In this document: positions 37,355 to 50,900 of the stretch, piece by piece
How positions within the stretch are numbered: position 1 is the stretch's first letter
Layout: every line of letters starts with the position of its first letter
Assembly (NCBI GenBank): GCA_032622095.1
Contig: CP136065.1
Location: forward strand, 53,691,949-53,755,948
Direction: 5' to 3'
Source: Siphonodentalium dalli
Taxonomy: Eukaryota; Mollusca; Scaphopoda; Gadilida; Siphonodentaliidae
DNA: 64,000 bases
Made by a program: the position numbers and the translations under genes
The notes under the pieces: model-generated
Database searches by the model: none
What the model saw: the letters and a program-made list of their open reading frames with translations, nothing else
What the model was told of the DNA's origin: nothing

Positions 37355-38545
37355 CATTGGAGGTATGAGGTTCCCAGAGGGTGAATTCATGCTGTTCCAC
37401 ACAGCAGGCTAGCATAACCCAATACACCCTCTGAGAACATTATTCTGCTTAGGCCTCATCTTCTGGGAAGTATCTAGAGTCTCAAGATCTCATTCTGCTT
37501 AGGCCTCATCTTCTGGGAAGTATCTATAGTATCAAATTTACATTGTTGTTAGTTAAATTTCCCTTCTAGGAAGTTTCTGTATCCCTTAATTTGCAGAAGA
37601 TAAAATTCATGATTGAGGTGCCCAATGGGTGAACATCAACAATTTCAACTGGGGAACTTCAATCTTATTCTAGGTCTTCCATAGCAGTTGAGGGCCTTAT
37701 CAGAATGAGGTCCCCAGAGAGTGAATTTAGTGATACTAGCCCGCTGTGCAGGAAAGCGTCACTAAATTCACCCTCTGGGGACCTCATTCTGCAAATAACA
37801 GACAGACTATCTCAAGGCTTGATTGTATAATACAGTGTGTTGCTTGAGGCCAGACATGCACAATGTAGGAACAGACATGCTTGTAGTGATGCTATCCCAC
37901 ATAGCGGGCTAGCATCACCAAATTCACCATTTGGAGACCTCATTCTGCTTAGGCCTCATCTTCTGGGAAGTATCTATAGTATCAAATTTACATTGTTGTT
38001 AGTTAAATTTCCCTTCTAGGAAGTTTCTATATCCCCTAATTTGCAGAAGATAAAATTCATAATTGAGGGGCCCAATGGGTGAACATCACCAACTTCAACT
38101 GGGGAAATTCAATTTTATTCTAGGTCTTCCATAGCAGTTGAGGGCCTTATCAGAATGAGGTCCCCAGAGGGTGAATTTAGAGTCACTAAATTCACCCTCT
38201 GGGGACCTCATTCTGCAAATGACAGACACACTATCACACTATTTCAAGGCTTGTTGTATAATACATTGTTGCTTGAGGCCAGGCATGCACAATGTAGGAA
38301 CAGACACGCTTTTTGTGATGCTATTCCGCACAGCAGGCTAGCATCACCAAATTCACCCTCTGGCGACCTCATTCTGCTTAGGCCTCATCTTCTGGGAAGT
38401 ATCTATAGTATCAAATTTACATTGTTGTTAGTTAAATTTCCCTTCTAGGAAGTTTCTATATCCCCTAATTTGCAGAAGATAAAATTCATAAATGAGGTGC
38501 CCAATGGGTGAATATCACCAACTTCAACTGGGGAACTTAATTTTT
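37355..38545. repeat. Tandemly amplified hAT-like MITE, units of about 430-460 bp
   Basis: The segment starting CTTAGGCCTCATCTTCTGGG recurs at about 37489, 37949 and 38378 (periods near 460 and 430). Each carries CCTTCTAGGAAGTTTCT and the GAATGAGGTCCCCAGAG hairpin. Between them GCTTGAGGCCAGGCATGCAC is also duplicated. Confidence 0.75.
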
Positions 38546-39957
38546 ATCCTTATCAGATTTGTGAAAATGGGATCACAAAGTCAAATAAGGGCAGAGCAAG
38601 AGACTTAACTATTTCACTACATAGTAATTCTTAAAATATGTTTGCAAGAACTAGTTGGCTTATATAGAATGGAATGTTCTTCCTTGACTGCAATTTAGAT
38701 TTTTTTAATGGGGTCACCTGGTCAAATAGGGGCCAAGCGAAGGACAGTTTCCCTCTTAATATATGGTCTTCACAAGGACCATCGGGTCTATTTGACTGAT
38801 ATTTATGATATGTATGAAGGGTTCTTTGGTGTCTGGGATTCAAATTTATGCAGATGGAGTCACCAGGTTAAATAGGGTGGGACCAGGGACATAACTATAT
38901 GTCTCTATAGTAATTCTTAAAATGTCTTCTCAAGAGAGTTTGGACTATTTAGCTTACATATAGTATGGAGGAATCAATAGGATCCTTTAGTGACTGAGAT
39001 TCAGATTTGTTAAAATGAGGTCAACCTGTCAAGAAATGGCAGGCTATGGGGAGTCTAATAAAATCATCGAAATACCAAATTCATTAAAACATCTACCTTG
39101 GAACCAATTGACTGATTGGTCGGACATACATGTATTGTGTTTTTGGGTCCATGGATAATTGGGCTTCAAACATGTTTAAATGGTTTTAGAAAAAGGCGCT
39201 TGTGAGATTGGAAATTTCCAACAATTGAGAAAGTTTGAGGTGTCGGTTGTGAAATTCCAACCTAAGACTTGGGAGTCTGGATCACGGTCGGGAGGGGACT
39301 TGTTGAGCTGGAGGAGGGGGGTGATCAGTAGTGTACAGTTGGCAATTTCAAGGTGGATTTTTACCAAGCTACATACTTGAAGTCTCTCTAGCCACATATC
39401 CTGTATAAATCTACTTCTTTTAAAGTGATTATGAAAAGTGCTGACTGTTTTGGTCTCCAGAGTCCCAGTCTTATCAGTCTTTGCAGTCTGGTGAGCGACC
39501 CCACAGTCATTGACTGTCTTGTATTAACTTTCAATGGAATTTCCTCCATGCACTATTATTTGGGCCTGCACTTTTATTTGGAGCCCGAGAGTATGCCAAT
39601 GTGCAAATAATCTGATAAAGAAGGCTATGGTATCTAATTTAAAATAAAGATTCAACAATAAACATCACATGATATTAACAGTAGACTTGCACATCAGTGC
39701 TGCAGAGTTATATCTTCAGATGGTCTGATATCATTATAATTGTTATTGGTTTAATAGAGAGGTCAGTGTTCAACATAAACAATTCCTGTGATATTTTGAC
39801 AGCTCTGCTATATAATTTATATTAATGAGTCAGTGGTGAGGTTGCTTGTCTGTATACTAGGACACATTATTATTGTAAACTTAAATTGGACTCTCTTAAC
39901 CCAAGTATTCCATGTCCAGGTCACACCTACACATTTAACCCATGGGCTTGCTGGCTG

Positions 39958-40010
39958 TGGCGGTTTAGCATTACAGATCCTGTACCAGTGCATTCTCTTA
40001 TATAAATGCC
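39958..40010. mobile_element. Fragment of TTAA-type hairpin MITE
   Basis: Only GATCCTGTACCAGTGCATTC and TCTTATATAAATGCCAG remain. Confidence 0.4.
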
Positions 40011-40199
40011 AGTGACCCATAAATTCCAATAATTTGTGTTCTGTACATTTGTCTATAATAGTACATAACAGTATACTCTATAATTCAACACCAAAACTCT
40101 CATTTATCCGATCATATAAAATTTTTATCGCCAAGGGATGGGTTAACATCTGCGATCGTGATCGGCCTCTCGTTTAATCTTGGCGCTGATATTTAGTAC

Positions 40200-40930
40200 C
40201 ATGGGAACCTGTGTACCTGCGATTATGATGTCTGTCCGACTTTTTTTTGTGGAGTTATTCCCCTTTTTCGACTTAGAACATTTTCGCAACATGCATAATT
40301 TTGTCCGAGCTTTTATTCCTACATTTTTCGGTCAATAGGTTTAAGATTAGGGTTAGGGTTGTGCACCTGCAATGGGAACTGTTATTTTATTATTTTAACT
40401 AAATGTTTACTGACATGTGAATCATCTAAGTATTTTTAAAACATGGGGGGGGGGACAAAAAGCCAGCGGTAAAATAAAGCACCTTGTTCGAGGGATATTT
40501 GGGCCAGCAGCCTTTTATTTGATCCCTGTAATATGACAAAAGAGGGCAGTTGCTACTAGTATGTTTAAATTGATGCTTGAAGATTATGAGTTGCTTTATC
40601 CCTTTCATGATAGGAGCTTCTTGAATCTTTGCGAAAACATACATATCAATGGGACAGACATCGTAATCGCAGGTGCACAGATTTCCATGGTACTAAATAT
40701 CTGCCAAATTAAAAAAAAAAATTGACATAAAAATGTAGGAATAAAAGCTCGGACAAAATTATACATGTTGTGAACATTTTCTAAGTCAAATCAACTGCCA
40801 AGTGTCACGGAAAATGATGAAAAAATGACAGAAAAACTCCGGACAAATTTTTGTGTCCATGGACGGACGACGGATGGATGGACAAGCTGATTCCAGTATA
40901 CCCCCCACAACTTCATTGCGGAAAGTTGTG
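40200..40930. repeat. Two partial TATACCCCC-family repeats in inverted orientation
   Basis: Forward piece 40200-40380 (GGGAACCTGTGTACCTGCGA, TTTTCGACTTAGAACATTTT). Reverse piece 40645-40920, ending with GGACGGACGACGGATGG and TATACCCCCCACAACTTC. A TTAA-family hairpin fragment lies between them near 40600. Confidence 0.6.
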
Positions 40931-41875
40931 AAATATAATGAAAGTTTTATTTTTAGTTTGTTTAAACTTTCTTTGGGTTTTACAACAGACTGTCACATTA
41001 AACTTGCATCATTGATAAATCTTGAAAAGCCATTTTTCACACCCAAAAATGTTTTTTTGATAATTCCTTATAACACCTTAAACAGAAATGGCTCATTCAA
41101 ACTTCTAAATTTTGTCTACGTAATTCAGAAAGAGTTATAAGATAGGTTGAAAAATACACAAAATAGTGATATATCGGCTTTGTATTGTTGGTGTTTATGT
41201 AAATGTACGACACATATACTCTGAAAAATATTTGCCATGGCCACAGCCATTTTCCAGCTGTTTTTAATTATACCACACTTTAATTATACCATATCAGGTA
41301 CAGACTTACACGTAAGGCTCTTTTATGTTCGAATCCCTGCACATGGCTGTTGTTTGTTTGGGTCCCAAACACTGTGTTCAAAGTTGTATTTTTGATTACT
41401 TCGATGCGTCTTTCTGTGACATATATAATGCCCGTAGAAAGGTAGTTCAGGTATTTATTGACCTATTTCAATACCGGGAAAAATAAAAAAAATATCAAGG
41501 GCAGATCCAATGGGGGGTGCACACAGCATGCCCCCCCCTATTTTCAGCAGAGCAAGGACTTTTTGGGAGGTGTCCTGACTCCATTATGTCTTGGGCACCC
41601 GAAGATTCCACTCTGAATATTGCTAACATGCATGTAAATACAGCAGTTTACATGTTTTACATTACTCAAATGTATACCGTTATTTATTAAACTGTATGCT
41701 GAAATGACTTCAATTTGGTATTCCATGTAATATGTACCATATAGCCATGCAAGGGGCGAGTCCAACATCCCAAGATGTGGGCCCCCAGCCTAATTTTCGC
41801 CATGCAGCGCAAATAATTTCTGCAAAATTTTGTGTCGGGAACCCAAAGTTTCAACACTGAACATTTCTATCAAAA

Positions 41876-42800
41876 ACAAGAGGTGGCATCAGAGATGCTG
41901 TGTCTCGTTTTCGGTGGCTTACCGCCGGTGGCTACCGCCAATTGGTGTGCATCAGTATCGGTAGACTAATTAATAGGTAAAATCGAAAAATGACTAATTA
42001 AGGGCCATAACTCTATCAAATTTTATCGGGCCAGGCTGGTTTTCGAACTCGTCCGAAATATTCTTGGCAAGTATGTCTATTCCAAATTTTAAACAAATCG
42101 GAGGACGTTTGTTGAAGTTATCGCGCTAACGAGCTAAAAATTCACGAAAAATGACTAATTAAGGGCCATAACTCTATCAAATTTTATTGGGCCAAGCTGG
42201 TTTTCGAACTCATCCAGGATATTTTTGGAAGACACTTATATACCAAATTTTAGTTGAATCGGATGACGTTTGTTGAAGTTATCGTGCTAACGAGCTCAAA
42301 ATTCGTACAAAATGACTACTTAAGGACCATAACTCTATCAAATTTTATCGGACCGGGCCGGTTTTCGAACTCGTCCGAGATATTCTTGGGAGACACCTAT
42401 ATACCAAATTTCAATCAAATCGGATAACGTTTGTTGAAGTTATCGTGCTAACGAGCTGAAAATTCGTGAAAAATGACTAATTAAGGGCCATAACTCTATC
42501 AAATTTTATCGGACCAGACCGGTTTTCGAACTCATCCAAGATATTCTTGGGAGACACCTATATACCAAATTTCAATCAAATCGGATAACGATTGTTGAAG
42601 TTATCGCGCTAACGAGCTGAAAATTCGTGAAAAATGACTAATTAAGGGCCATAACTCTATCAAATTTTATCGGATCAGGCCGGTTTTCGAACTCATCCGT
42701 TTGATGATTGCGTGTAGCATTGTCCGTCAATAAACGGTTGAGTTATAAGCAAAACACGCCGCCCGCCCACCCGCCTGCCCGTCCGCCCGCCCACCGTCCC
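41876..42800. repeat. Tandem array with a strict 161-bp period
   Basis: TGACTA(A/C)T marks units at 41991, 42152, 42313, 42474 and 42635, exactly 161 bp apart. Each holds GGGCCATAACTCTATCAAAT, GGTTTTCGAACTC and GTTGAAGTTATCG. The last unit breaks near 42700 and runs into a GCCCGCCC/CCGCCTGCC stretch at 42760-42800. Confidence 0.85.
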
Positions 42801-43510
42801 TCATCAAACTATAAGTCGAGTTTTGGAAAAAAACATATATATCAATCATATACCAGTATGTAGCAAGGATATTCAAATTTTTATGAGAAAAAAAGTGTTT
42901 TTGTGGCATCTGAGCAATTTAAGTACATAAGAATGTCACTCGCCTAATATAAAGCTACATAAACTGGGCCCAGAACACAGGAAAATGTGTCGTTTAGAAT
43001 GTAGTATACACAAACTTTTCCATGGGGAGGTCCCCTGGAACCCCCACCTACAAGAGGGGGGGGGGGGGTAGCCCTCCTCACATGCTCTCCCCCACGGCTC
43101 AGATGATGCTACGCATCATATATACAGCAATACATAGCGCCCCCCTTTTTCAAACTGGAACTGCCACTGAATGTGGCTTTAAAACCGGCCTGCTGAGAAA
43201 TTTTGGTCGTACCAAGTGGGAATAAAAGCATGCCTGCAGGGTTAACAATCTGCCTGCCTGCCCATATCGAAAACAAGAGTCGGAGAAAAAGATAATTAGC
43301 TTTGTGTGGCCTAAATGTGGTTTGTATTGTATGTGAAGGAATGTATACAGGAAATTGGCACTTGTAACACTATCCATTCATTGTTCGTCTTCTTGCTCAA
43401 GGTGTCAAGGTCAATGAGTTGAGGGACTATAGGGGGGGATATAGCACATCATCATGTATGAAACACCGGCACAGCCAATTCAGTTGTCAGTTGTTGTTGC
43501 TCATTTTGCA

Positions 43511-43767
43511 TTAGCCTTGAAATAGGGTGTCTGTCATTTGCAGAATGAGGTCCCCAGAGGGTGAATTTAGTGATGCTACCCCGCATAGCGGGCTAGCATC
43601 ACCAAATTCACCATCTGGGAACCTCATTCTGCTGAGGTGTAAGCAGAATGAGGTTCCCAGATGGTGAATTTGGTGATGCTAGCCCGCTATGCGGGGTAGC
43701 ATCACTAAATTCACCCTCTGGGGACCTCATTCTGCAAATGACAGACACCCTATTTCAAGGCTTGCTC
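43511..43767. mobile_element. hAT-like MITE flanked by unusually long direct repeats
   Basis: It runs AGCCTTGAAATAGGGTGTCTG to its inverse ending CAAGGCTTG, with two GAATGAGGT hairpins inside. TGCTCATTTTGCATT is present on both sides. Confidence 0.75.
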
Positions 43768-43844
43768 ATTTTGCATTAGGCAGTTGTGTAACAATCCATC
43801 ACCATGCAATAGTCAACCATTGTCTATGGTTTTATAATCAAGCC

Positions 43845-44265
43845 GTGAAATTGTGTGTCTGACATTTGCAGAATGATGTCCCCAGAGGATGAATTTAGTA
43901 ATGATACCACACAGCGGGCTAGCATCACCAAATTCCCCCCCCCCCCCCCCTGGGGACCTCAATCTGCTCAGGCCTCATCTTCCGGGAAGTATCTATAGCC
44001 TCAAATAAACATTGTTTTCAGTTACTTTTTCCCTTCTGTTCAGTTTCCCCTAATTTGCAAAAGATAAAATGCACAACCAAGGTGTCTGATGGGGGAACAT
44101 CACCAACTTCAACTGGGGAAATTCAATCTGATCCTAGGTCTCCATAGCAGTTGATGACTAAGCAGAATGAGGTTCCCAGAGGGTGAATTTTGTGATGTTA
44201 GACCACTGTACATGGTACCATCACTAAATTTACCCTCTGGGGACCACATTCTGCAAATGTCAGGG
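43845..44265. mobile_element. hAT-like MITE, long form
   Basis: CAAGCCGTGAAATTGTGTGTC at left, GAATGATGTCCCCAGAGG, then the family interior (CTTCCGGGAAGTATCTATAG, GGGAACATCACCAACTTCAA) and a second hairpin. It has a C18 run at 43937-43954. Confidence 0.65.
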
Positions 44266-44655
44266 TTTGTTCACAATGAAGTGAGACTATTCAGTATGTG
44301 CCCCATTATCAATTTAAAAATTAAGACATATGATAAAGATCGCTTCTCTCAAAAGTTTTGGTAAAATGATTTGTCTAAAAAGACTCTTGTTTTATAATAG
44401 TTTATTTTATTTTGATACTTATGAAATTATTAGTCTATTTCGATTTTATACTGATTGTTATAATGAGTGTTTAATCAGTATGTGCTCTCTAGCAATTTCA
44501 ATAACTTGTAATAAATAGCGTTTAAGAATTGTTTGTCGTAACTTCCAAGATAGTTTAATGACCAGTACATTGGCTACATCACCGGATATACTTTATAAAC
44601 TTCATAATGTTCAAGTCTCAGCTACAAAGTCAGTACAGATGCTGAATAAACGCTC

Positions 44656-44661
44656 TTTATT
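44656..44661 (-). terminator. NOL12: Candidate poly(A) signal of NOL12
   Basis: AATAAA on the minus strand, about 175 nt past the stop codon. Confidence 0.45.
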
Positions 44662-44836
44662 ATAAGCATCTGTTTGAAGAGTTAATATTATTACGACCAT
44701 TGCACAGCGGGAGTGGTCTCCGACTGATTGTTGGACAACTACAAAATGATCAATTAGATGTAAACTGACAACTGAAATGGTCGCACCAATGTTCAATAGC
44801 ATATGGAAGCTATTTTGAGTAGACATATAAAATATT

Positions 44837-44963
44837 TCATTTTTTATTTTTTCTCCTTTCATTTTTCTTTTGACCCTTTCGACCTTTCTTATCATGTCCT
44901 TTGTGTGATTTGCCCTTCGGTTTATTTTTGAACTTTGTCACTGAAGCTTGATTCTTGTTTAAC
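44837..44963 (-). CDS. NOL12: NOL12 terminal exon, Lys-rich tail
   Basis: The acceptor CTATTTACAG precedes 44963. The frame LNKNQASVTKFKNKPKGK continues through KGRKGQKKNERRK to TGA at 44839-44837. The tail resembles a nucleolar localisation signal. Confidence 0.8.
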
Positions 44964-47900
44964 CTGTAAATAGAATAGAAAACAGTTAGTATTTTTTGTT
45001 TCAATAATTTTTATTGTGACCATTTTTATCACATGATATGTATATAACTTAAATAGAACTTAAATAAGTTAGGTAATACAAGGTAACATGAATGATTTAT
45101 TAATTGATTTATGTCAGTTTCTCCGTTAAAAGAGTAAAATAAAATTTTGTTGCAACCAATATATGGCATATATCTCTTGTGCCTCTAGGAATGAACCGAA
45201 AAAATGCTAATTAATTACAATTAGTATTTTTACTACCAACCAAGTACCTTCATCTGAAAACCAGGAAGTGTTGTTTTGAAACAAGTGTGATATGTTCCAC
45301 AAATGTGATCTTTTCCACCAATACATATTCAACATGATCAGACCTGCATGGCACGGTGGTCCACTGGTTAGCGTCCTTGACTGGAAATGTCATGGTGTGA
45401 AATCCGACTGGCATTGAGCATCAAACGCTCTGTTGGTTGCCTTTGGCAAGTGATGTCACACTACAGTTGTTGCGGGAGACTTGTCTATTAACTGATTACC
45501 CGGTCAGGAGACGATGGATATAGTTAGTATTCTAACTCTGATGCACTCATTAGCTGCTCGAATTGCTTCCTCCTATGATCGGGGTAATAATCATGTAAAG
45601 TACATTGAAACTAATTTACTGTGGAATGCACTATATAAATGCATCGATTATTATGTTAATCATCACACTCAGCTTTTTAATCCAGATCGGTCATGTGTAA
45701 TATGTTAATAACGTCATGAATGAAAGCGATTGAAATATTTCTGAAATACCAACTAATCTCTTCGCTATCAGAAGTGCTATGAACGATTTGCTGGTTTTAT
45801 GTGCAAATCAATTATCAGCCGATACATTGGCCTTTAGTATTTAATGAGATTGTATAGCATTTTATAAATTTTTTATTTGAAAGGACTTGAGGGGGTGAAA
45901 TTCCACAACTGCACTTTGAGTCACATCAACCCTGGCAATTACCGTTTTTGAGAGACAATATTTGATGTGCAAAAATAAACCAAATGATATGGATAGGAAT
46001 GGAATTGAGGGTCGCTGGTGATATCATTTTAACCCTTTCAGTGCCAAGTCGATTTTTTATCAACCCATATTTCCTTGATCATTTTTCAAATTTATTGATT
46101 ATAATAATGTGATACATTGTTGGAAAGAGCTCTTAGAGGGTTAATTAAAGAGGAATCCCCGATCCACCTGTGCCAACATCAATACCTCACTCAGATAAAT
46201 CATCTAAATTTGGTAGTTTTCCGAGCTGTGGTAAATCTGGGGAAATATCTATTTTTCCCCTTGTCTCTTGTATATTACCATGAAGTTTAGCAGGCGACAC
46301 ATATGGAAGACACAATAGGGCAGTGTGGGTGGGGCCAGCAGAGGGCGCTATAAGCCCCTGTGTTCAGCATGTGATATAACAATCTCTAACTTGAGTAAAT
46401 AATGTAAAACAATTTTATCATATGCTCATTGATGAATTGTCAAAAAATTGTAGTTAAATGATTGTCATTATCCCACACACTTGTATAAAGAAATTAACTT
46501 TCACTCTAACCCATGTGTGGATGGGCCAATTCACTTACCTGTATCAATGTGCAGTCGAAATATTTCAATTGCATTGGGAGTCAGTTGAGTTATCCTTCTT
46601 ATATCATTTATAGTCATAATCAGAGTTCACGTTGTCTGTGGCCAAATCGGCCAAAGGCCAGATTTGTTCGTAAGTGGCCAAAGAAAATTACATTTGGTCA
46701 AACTTTTTGGCCACAAAGTTTCAAGCCTATTCCAGCAAATAGTTCTCAGAAAATCACCAGATGTCACTAAAACCCTTGCACTCATTAATTGATAATGAGT
46801 AGCTGCCCACCAGCATATGTTTTTATAAAAATTTACCAGAAGTAGCTCATTCTTATTTATCAAAACAATGATGATTAGATATCACAATGACGTCATGTCT
46901 TAATCAATCGACAATACTGTACTGCTTAGCACAGGAGTGCACATTATTGTTGATATTTTCATCTATTAAGCTGGGTTTTTTTTTTAGCATGCTTTTTATT
47001 AACTTGCTTTGATTTTGTTTTACTGCTATTTTTATTCTTTTAATTTTTAGTTTTGGTTTACTCCACGATCCTATTATTTGGTTTTACAATTTAGCCCAAG
47101 TTTCTGAAAAATAAATAAATGTGCCTCACGCCAGTGAGATAAACTGAAAAGTGAATATAGAAAATGATCTCATTCATGATCTTATTGATGTTTATTTTTT
47201 CTTGTGAATATAGACATTTCATCACCTCGGTGCTATAATGTTCTATATCCATTTTTTTGCTTTTTGTGGGTAGCTCCATTTGAAGATTTGACCACCTGGT
47301 TTTCGTAATGTCTGCTTTATTTTAACCATATGCTGTTTTAATTTTATCAGAGGAAACAAAAAACTGATCTGTTTAAACGTCAGTATTATTCTTATAATTC
47401 GTTGAAATGTGTTTGGATATAGAACACTTTGCTGAACAATTTTGCTTTTTCCGTGAGTGCTAAAGTGGGTTTTAAATCATTAAAAAGTACAAAACTTGCA
47501 TATCATATCATTTTCTGTGCTATTGTAACCAAAGAATTTTGCTAGAATTAAGATCTTCACATAAAAGAGTAAGAAAGCACTCCTTCCAGCCAGGTACATA
47601 GACGGCCATTAGTTCCCATTGATTACCATTGTCGGTTCGAGATAGAACATTATAACCAGTTTCGCCCTGAAATTTATGCGATCATGTGGTACAAAATAAA
47701 TCAATTCATTGGTCCACAGTGGAGATAGAACAATACAGCACTGACATAAAAATTAATTCGGGAGATGCAACATATTTCCATAGCCTCTCATTCATATCTG
47801 GTATAATGCTATACTCAATATCTTGTGTTTTTCGAACTGAAAATACTGTGCCGAATTGAACGATACCGTTATCTCATTTTCCTGCCAAAATGGATATAAA

Positions 47901-50900
47901 ACATTTTAGCACTGAGGCGATGATTTATCTGGGTCACACATGAGATATGTCCCTGGAGTTTATACTCAACTCCCTTCGTCACACATAAGTTATATTTGGT
48001 AGCTGCTAAAAAACACAAGATAACCTCTATGTAACACAGAAACCTACTTTTGTCTGATTTTAGCCTTCAGTTTGTTTATCTTTTTCGTGTTTGGTTTCGT
48101 GTCATCTATATTCTTGTCAGTCTCTCCTTCTTCTTGTGCCTTGAACTACAATAGATATGATAAATTATTAATTCTTAATCATATTTATGCCTTGAGTGGC
48201 CTGTTATCATCCTCGGCTCATATCACCCAAATCGTGGCTGATACCACCCATACTCGGCTGGTAACAGTTGTAATGTCACCATGTGAAGACTGACGAGCAG
48301 TGTTTTCATACAACGTACATGTAACTGTCATTTGGGGGACGTAATCATAGTTATGGTCCGATATTAGAGAACTTATAAATTGACTTGAAATAAGGACAAG
48401 TGTTTGATGCCATTTCAAACTGATGTGTACTACATAATTTCAATGCAGCTCCTTCAATCTAAGTTACATCGATGAAGCAGTTCTGTTAATTATCATCGGC
48501 TATCGGCTGAGCTGAAGCAAACTTCAGAAGCTGCCAATATTTTGTGCAAAATATAATCAAACTGTCGGTGTATATTAGAGAGATTCCGCCTCTAGTGATT
48601 GTGTGTGTGCATGTGATTATAACTCTAACGTCACAGGTCATGCGATTCTACAAGTTTGTTGTCTATAAGCAACTGTCTTGTGAGAGTACGACTTTCTCTA
48701 CTTGTAAACATGGGGTATAATTCTATTTTTGAAACATTTTGTTCTCACTCTGATTTGGCAAATTGGCATAGATGGATTATTGATCAAAACCTCATTTACG
48801 GTAATACATGACCATTGCATCAGAAAATTGGTTGAATATCTAGGTAAATATTTTACTCTTGGAATCAACATAGTTTACGCCAAATTTTGACTATAATATT
48901 TGAAATACCGGAACTATGTCAGCCTTTGTTACAGTTGAAAATTTTGAAATAATCTTGTTTCAGGCATAACATTGACCAATAATGTGATTATTTTACTAGG
49001 ACACGGCATTGTGTGAGGTAATAGACCCGAAAACACCGCCCGGTACCACATCCGCTTTACTGATAAACCATATACAGGTGCAACTCCTAATTGTACAGTG
49101 GATTTTATGTTACAATGATTATACCGGTAATAAATTATTATAAAAAACTTAACTTATATTTTATATCCGATGTTGCTGTGTTGAGAAAGGACAATTTTGC
49201 TTAGAATTGGGAAGTTTGTTGTCTTATTGACATAAAGCTTTTAAGTTAATTGCTAGGTAACATCACTAAAATAAGTTAATACTCATATGGAAGCATTTTG
49301 ATGGAAAACCATGTGCTGGATTAAAAATCACAAGTAACTACAATAAACATTAAAGATATGGGTGGCGTTGGCGGTGGGTATGCTGTTAAAATATTCACCT
49401 CCGTCAAAAACCGCTATAAACAGAAAGAATTGTAAAACATAGACAGACTATGTTCTTATACCAATCAGAAATATGGCATAAACAGTATGTTATCGTCAAA
49501 CGTTTTTCCTTTGTTATGTAAACAAAAGCAAAAAACGTTACAGAACCTGGCTTTTGTTTAGATCCACATATGGTAAACATAAAGAGCGTTATTTGTTACT
49601 GTTTTCCTGATATGGAAATAATAAAGAGAGTTTATATCATTTGTGTGTGATTAACCAATAGAATTTCGCTGTGTTATGTAAACAGAAGCAAAACTTCTGC
49701 AACGCGAGCAGGCTCTTGTTTACGTACACCATCGTACGTCTTGACGACAATATACTATTTACGCGCTGATTATGTTTGGCATATGAACAAAACTATATAT
49801 ATTTTAATATTCCTTCTGTTGATGGCGATTTGAACAAATATGAATATTTCTGCAACAAACGCCGCCCGTGCCTTTAATGAATCGGGGCATACAGAGCGAT
49901 TTTATATCAATAATCTAACAATTATATATGTTCCAACGTCAACTGTATTACATATTTACAAGTTCATTATCCTCGTCTAGCCTCACACACATGAATATCT
50001 GCAGTACGCAGTTACAAAGGATACACCCTCACAATACATAAACTCCGTACAAACGCTACAAGCGGAATATCTCAAGTAGTTTAGCAATCCTACAAATAAC
50101 ATGAAAGGAATGTTGAATGTTTATTGTTTAATATTGTATTTTAAACCACACTGAAATAAAGTTTGTGATGATAATGGGCCAAGCTCCATACTTATAAATT
50201 CAAGGTTATACAAGTATCTGTGAGCATTTCACTACCGGTATGCAGAATTGCAGATCCTAGGCTTTTTAGCTGTGGTAAAATTTCTGGCCTAGTGAATTTT
50301 CTAGCCTAGGAAAATGGAATGAATAGTAATGATGTCACAGTATTGTCAATCTAATTAATAACGAGATTTTTACTTGGTTGATTTTATATCAGCCCGAGAT
50401 CTGCAGTTACCTCGGACAAATATCTCAACCAATATCAAACAATAAATTATCAGCCGATTAACCCTTTACCCAACAAACCGGCCAAAACCAGCCAAACTAG
50501 AGGTGTGACTGTCCCAATGGGACTACGGATACCCCCCTTTTTAAAATACTAAGATGTTTCACATGTCAGTAAACATTTAGTTAAAATAATAAAATAACAG
50601 TTCCCATTGCAGGTGTACAACCATAACCCTAATGTTAAACCTATTGACCGAAAATTGTAGGAATAAAAGCTTGGACAAAATTATGTATGTTGCGAAAAAA
50701 ATTCTAAGTCGAAAAAGGGGAATAACTCCACACAAAAAATGTCGGACAGACGTCATAATCGCAGGTGCACAGGTTCCCATGGTACTAAATATCAGTGCCA
50801 AGATTAAAAAACATTGACCGAAAAATGTAGGAGTAAAAGCTTGGACAAAATTATGCATGTTGCAAAAAAAGTTTCTAAGTTGAAAAAGGGGGATAACTCC

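Larger units (their letters stand above)
23252..44655. other. Intergenic region between convergent GRB2 and NOL12, repeats only
   Basis: I find no exon with family similarity here. The stretch holds the MITEs and arrays listed separately, plus unique AT-rich DNA. Open frames up to about 100 codons, such as 29525-29830, have no recognisable protein signature and no convincing splice context. Confidence 0.5.

Noticed and set aside
41329-41345. GTTCGAATCCCTGC, a perfect tRNA T-loop-like sequence
   Set aside because: The preceding 60 bases cannot form the other tRNA arms, so there is no tRNA gene.
41876-42800. CRISPR-like array
   Set aside because: The 161-bp units are alike along their whole length with no short repeat and unique spacer pattern, and the setting is an animal genome.
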